Shown: in pieces, positions 14,143-17,720 of the stretch
Numbering within the stretch: position 1 is the stretch's first letter
Layout: each line of letters starts with the position of its first letter
Source: DATCVR01 sp036566745
Lineage (GTDB): Bacteria; Actinomycetota; Actinomycetes; Jiangellales; Jiangellaceae
Length of the DNA: 17,720 nucleotides
Assembly (NCBI GenBank): GCA_036566745.1
Contig: DATCVR010000319.1
Location: 1-17,720, forward strand
Direction of reading: 5' to 3'
Translations under genes and position numbers: made by a program
Notes under the pieces: generated by a model
What the model saw: the letters and a program-made list of their open reading frames with translations, nothing else
Database searches by the model: none
What the model was told of the DNA's origin: nothing

Positions 14143-15186
14143 ATGATTGCCCTCGGCATCGTCCTAGGAGCGATCGCACTGATCGCCCTGATCGTGTTCT
14201 CGGCCAGCGCACGCGTCGTCCAGCAGTACGAGCGCGGCGTCGTGTTCCGGCTCGGCAAGGTTCGCGGCCGGCCACGCCTGCCGGGGCTGAACTTCATCAC
14301 GCCGATGATCGAGCGAATGCACAAGGTCAACGTGCAGATCGTGACCATGCCCGTGCCGGCTCAAGAGGGCATCACCCGCGACAACGTGACGGTGCGGGTG
14401 GATGCGGTGGTGTACTTCCGCGTGCACGACCCGGTCGACGCGCTCGTCGAGGTCCAGGACTACACGTTCGCGATGTCCCAGGTCGCGCAGACCTCGCTGA
14501 GGTCGATCATCGGCAAGAGCGAGCTCGACGACCTGCTCTCCAACCGCGAGCCGCTCAACCAGGGGCTCGCCGTGATGATCGACAGCCCGGCGCTCGGGTG
14601 GGGTATCGAGATCGACCGGGTGGAGATCAAGGACGTCGCCCTGCCCGAGTCGATGAAACGCTCGATGTCACGCCAGGCGGAGGCCGAACGCGAACGTCGC
14701 TCGCGGATCATCACCGCTGACGGCGAGTTCCAGGCATCGCAGAAGCTGGCTCAGGCCGCTGCGGCCATGTCCGACACCCCGTCCGCGCTCCAGCTCCGGC
14801 TGCTGCAGACGATCGTCGAGGTGGCCGCGGAGAAGAACTCGACAGTGGTGCTTCCCTTCCCGGTGGAGCTCCTGCGGTTCCTCGAACAGTCGACGGTCGC
14901 CATGGGCGGAGCGGTGACGCCCGCAGCACAGCCGCCGGCCGGTCCGTCAGCGCCCACCCCGACCACCGAGGTGCCCGCGGTGGAGTCGGCCGAGGTGCCC
15001 GCCGTCGAAGCGCCGGACGTCCCGGCCGTGGAGGAGCCCGAGATCCCGGCCGTCGAGGTCCCCGAGGTCCCGGCGGTGGAGACCGCCGACGTGCCGGCGG
15101 TGGAGTCCGCCGACGTTCCGGCGTCCGTCCCCAACCAGCGCGAGGTCCGCGAGTCCCTGGACCCAGCTCGCCCGACCTCGGCGTGA
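14143..15186 (+). CDS. Slipin/stomatin-like SPFH-domain membrane protein
   Basis: A 347-residue membrane-associated SPFH protein. A single N-terminal membrane segment (about 3-20) anchors it, followed by the SPFH domain (about 24-180) with slipin landmarks such as QQYERGVVFRLGKVRG, LPGLNFITP, ITRDNVTVRVDAVVYFRV and IIGKSELDDLL. A helical, charged region (175-205) and TVVLPFPVELLRFLEQ follow. The last 90 residues are low complexity: six exact-length octapeptides of the type EVPAVESA (276-323). Slipins scaffold membrane microdomains and regulate proteases or channels; no NfeD-type protease gene lies beside it here, so its partner is unknown. The ATG is supported by GAGGAG six bases upstream (14131-14136). 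It is convergent with ilvC across a 213-nt gap. Confidence 0.9.
   Translation: MIALGIVLGAIALIALIVFSASARVVQQYERGVVFRLGKVRGRPRLPGLNFITPMIERMHKVNVQIVTMPVPAQEGITRDNVTVRVDAVVYFRVHDPVDALVEVQDYTFAMSQVAQTSLRSIIGKSELDDLLSNREPLNQGLAVMIDSPALGWGIEIDRVEIKDVALPESMKRSMSRQAEAERERRSRIITADGEFQASQKLAQAAAAMSDTPSALQLRLLQTIVEVAAEKNSTVVLPFPVELLRFLEQSTVAMGGAVTPAAQPPAGPSAPTPTTEVPAVESAEVPAVEAPDVPAVEEPEIPAVEVPEVPAVETADVPAVESADVPASVPNQREVRESLDPARPTSA
14968..15123 (+). repeat. In-frame 24-bp tandem repeats coding for octapeptides
   Basis: Six 24-bp units encode EVPAVESA, EVPAVEAP, DVPAVEEP, EIPAVEVP, EVPAVETA and DVPAVESA, then a partial DVPA. The amino-acid pattern [DE][VI]PAVExx is kept while third positions differ between copies, so the repeat is old or under protein-level selection rather than a fresh DNA expansion. 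The tail is acidic and Pro-rich, suggesting an extended spacer or binding arm. Confidence 0.85.
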
Positions 15187-15202
15187 CCACACACGAGAGA
15201 CG

Positions 15203-15230
15203 AGGACCGAGGGACCAGGACCGAGGGACG
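15203..15230. repeat. Two tandem 14-bp units after the slipin stop
   Basis: AGGACCGAGGGACC (15203-15216) is followed directly by AGGACCGAGGGACG (15217-15230), differing only in the last base, and then AG. It lies in the non-coding gap between the slipin and ilvC genes. No function is evident. Confidence 0.6.
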
Positions 15231-15267
15231 AGCTGGACAGCACGTCCTTCGTCGGCACCGCTGAGCT

Positions 15268-15375
15268 GCCCGAATCGGTGAGTGAGTCCGGAGCCGGCAT
15301 CAAGCCGCGCTCCGTGGCGTGCTTCACCGCCACGGAGGAAGGCAGCCGGCGCAGGACTCGCTCACCGATTCGGGC
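15268..15375. repeat. 108-nt imperfect palindrome between slipin and ilvC genes
   Basis: The outer arms 15268-15298 and 15345-15375 are complementary over 31 bases with about four mismatches; the uninterrupted part is CCCGAATCGGTGAG. Inside, CTCCGTGGCG (15310-15319) pairs perfectly with CGCCACGGAG (15328-15337) around an 8-nt loop. The whole can fold as one long stem-loop in either transcript. It lies between two convergent genes, which fits a bidirectional terminator, but its length and mismatch pattern also fit an intergenic palindromic repeat element. Confidence 0.7.
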
Positions 15376-15399
15376 GGACCCGGCCGTGCAGACGACCCG

Positions 15400-16425
<1,026 letters not shown>

Positions 16426-16428
<3 letters not shown>

Positions 16429-16510
16429 GAGGGCTTCTCCTTTGTATTCGGCGGATCTCCACGAGGCGGACCTGGTGGGCCACCACGAGGACTTCTGCGG
16501 CATCACGAGG
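16426..16510. repeat. Four CACGAGG motifs in the ilvN-ilvC spacer
   Basis: CACGAGG occurs at 16426-16432, 16460-16466, 16484-16490 and 16504-16510. The interval also contains TGGTGG-G-CCACCA (16473-16485), a small inverted repeat. This is the only sizeable spacer in the ilvBNC cluster, so the motifs may be part of an internal promoter or a processing site, or may be chance in GC-rich DNA. Confidence 0.35.
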
Positions 16511-16572
16511 CCTGCATGCCTGGTGCGGCGGGCGATTGCCTGGTGAACGTGATCATTTGGGTCGGGCGGGGG

Positions 16573-17106
16573 TCAGGCGGTGCGGTCGAGGCGGTCGAGG
16601 GGACGCAGCGCGCGGTCGGTGATGGAGCGCGAGCCACGGCCCACCGCCACCACGCCGGACTGCACGAGCTCGCGGATGCCGTAGGGCTCCAGCACCCGCA
16701 GCAGCGCGCTGAGTTTGTCCGAGGACCCGGTGGCCTCGATGGTGACGGCGTCGGTGGCCACGTCGACCACCTTCGCCCGGAACAGCTCGACGGTCTGCAG
16801 CACGTGCGGCCGGGTGTCGTTGTCGGTGCGCACCTTCAGCAGCAGCAGCTCGCGCTGCACCGACTGCGTCGACTCCAGCTCGACGATCTTGAGCACGTTG
16901 ACGAGCTTGTTGAGTTGCTTGGTGACCTGCTCGAGTGGGTTGTCCTCGACGTCGACGACGACGGTCATCCGCGACACCGACGGGTGCTCGGTGGGGCCGA
17001 CGGCCAACGAGTCGATGTTGAAGCCCCGCCGCGAGAACAGCGCGGCGATCCGAGCCAGGACACCCGGCTTGTTCTCGACGAGGACGGACAGCGTGTGCTT
17101 GCTCAT
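16573..17106 (-). CDS. ilvN: Acetolactate synthase small (regulatory) subunit
   Basis: Regulatory subunit of acetohydroxyacid synthase, which activates the IlvB catalytic subunit and confers feedback inhibition by valine and other branched-chain amino acids. The 177-residue protein has an N-terminal ACT domain at about 5-78, beginning LSVLVENKPGVLARIAALFS and continuing RGFNIDSLAVGPTE. A C-terminal regulatory domain lies at about 84-160 (RELLLLKVRTDNDTR, then GIRELVQSGVVAVGRG). The ATG at 17104-17106 shares one base with the ilvB stop (TGATG), and GGGAAG lies just upstream, so translation is coupled to ilvB. The last 15 residues (after GRGSRSITDRA) are slightly longer than in many homologues. 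Confidence 0.97.
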   Translation of the reverse strand: MSKHTLSVLVENKPGVLARIAALFSRRGFNIDSLAVGPTEHPSVSRMTVVVDVEDNPLEQVTKQLNKLVNVLKIVELESTQSVQRELLLLKVRTDNDTRPHVLQTVELFRAKVVDVATDAVTIEATGSSDKLSALLRVLEPYGIRELVQSGVVAVGRGSRSITDRALRPLDRLDRTA

Positions 17107-17720
17107 CAGTCTTCCCGCTCCCAATCCGGGGCCATCCCCCGCGCGATCTGGATGTCGTCGTTGCTGGTGCCCGCCGCGACCATCGGCCAGACCATCGCGT
17201 CGCGGTGGACGCCGAAGTCGACCACGACCGGGCGGTCGTCGACGGCCATCGCCTTCTCGATCGTGGCGTCGACGTCGGCGGCCGTCTCGCACCGCAGCCC
17301 GACGCAACCGTACGCCTCGGCCAGCTTGGCGAAATCGGGGATGCGCCGGCTGTTGAGGTCGGTGTTGGAGTACCGGCCGCCGTAGAAGAGGGTCTGCCAC
17401 TGCCGGACCATGCCGAGGCTCTCGTTGTTGATGACCGCGACCTTGATCGGGATGCCCTCGATGGCGCAGGTGGCGAGCTCCTGGTTGGTCATCTGGAAGC
17501 AGCCGTCGCCGTCGATGGCCCAGACGGTGGTGTCGGGTCGGCCGACCTTCGCGCCCATGGCCGCCGGCACGGCGAAGCCCATCGTGCCGAGCCCTCCGGA
17601 GTTCAGCCAGGTCGACGGGTTCTCGTAGGAGATGAACTGCGAGGCCCACATCTGGTGCTGGCCGACGCCCGAGACGTACACGGCGTCCGGGCCGACGATC
17701 TGGCCCAAGCGCTGGATGAC
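17106..17720 (-). CDS. ilvB: Acetolactate synthase large (catalytic) subunit, 3' part
   Basis: Only the C-terminal 204 residues are in the window; the gene continues beyond the right edge. The thiamine diphosphate motif is intact: DGDG (70-73 of the fragment) followed 25 residues later by NN (98-99, in VAVINNESLGMVRQW). The Trp in GMVRQWQTLFYGGRYS is the conserved active-site-entrance residue of acetohydroxyacid synthases. The enzyme condenses pyruvate with pyruvate or 2-ketobutyrate and also needs FAD and Mg2+. The match to GQHQMWASQF and SGGLGTMGFAVPAAMGAK is strong enough to separate it from other TPP enzymes. Its stop overlaps the ilvN start, and ilvC follows, so this is the normal ilvBNC order. 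Confidence 0.97.
   Translation of the reverse strand, partial: VIQRLGQIVGPDAVYVSGVGQHQMWASQFISYENPSTWLNSGGLGTMGFAVPAAMGAKVGRPDTTVWAIDGDGCFQMTNQELATCAIEGIPIKVAVINNESLGMVRQWQTLFYGGRYSNTDLNSRRIPDFAKLAEAYGCVGLRCETAADVDATIEKAMAVDDRPVVVDFGVHRDAMVWPMVAAGTSNDDIQIARGMAPDWERED

Noticed and set aside
14968..15123. CRISPR-like array
   Set aside because: The 24-bp units are contiguous, have no spacers and keep the reading frame of the slipin, so they are protein repeats.

Overview
This is a GC-rich (roughly 70% by eye), gene-dense stretch from an actinobacterium. The evidence is the near-universal G or C at third codon positions, frequent GTG starts, ATGA/GTGA/TGATG overlaps between consecutive genes, several apparently leaderless genes, and the branched-chain amino acid genes ilvB-ilvN-ilvC on the same strand as serA. 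A Nocardioides-like (Propionibacteriales) host is a plausible guess but cannot be proven from the window.

Layout, left to right: positions 1-305 hold no convincing gene but two strong hairpins downstream of serA. serA (phosphoglycerate dehydrogenase, minus) follows. A small unrecognised plus-strand gene is divergent from serA and convergent with alkB (minus). alkB is divergent from an ArsR-type regulator and SRPBCC-protein pair (plus); the alkB/arsR intergenic region contains a near-perfect SOS (LexA/DinR-type) box and an AT-rich palindrome. Next, on the minus strand, come a GNAT acetyltransferase and then an apparent operon of alpha/beta hydrolase, cysteine hydrolase (isochorismatase-like) and GlxA/AraC-type regulator. 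After that lies a tightly overlapping TetR - ABC exporter half 1 - ABC exporter half 2 operon (minus), with an 18-bp perfect palindrome at the TetR start. A LysE/RhtB-type exporter (minus) is divergent from a two-pore-domain-style potassium channel (plus). An ANT(2'')-like nucleotidyltransferase (minus) is divergent from a slipin/SPFH protein (plus) that carries a C-terminal octapeptide repeat. The window ends with ilvC, ilvN and the 3' part of ilvB (minus).

Functionally the flanks are housekeeping amino-acid biosynthesis: acetolactate synthase IlvBN feeds ketol-acid reductoisomerase IlvC, and SerA commits 3-phosphoglycerate to serine. The middle 13 kb (about 2.0-15.2 kb) is an accessory block of self-regulated stress, export and resistance-type modules. 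The most informative observations are the SOS box at alkB, the complementary degenerate sites in the two ABC halves with their TetR operator, a hairpin able to mask the ribosome site of the alpha/beta hydrolase, a 108-nt imperfect palindrome between the slipin and ilvC genes, and the octapeptide tail of the slipin. I found no CRISPR array, insertion sequence, RNA gene or clearly novel multigene defence-type system.
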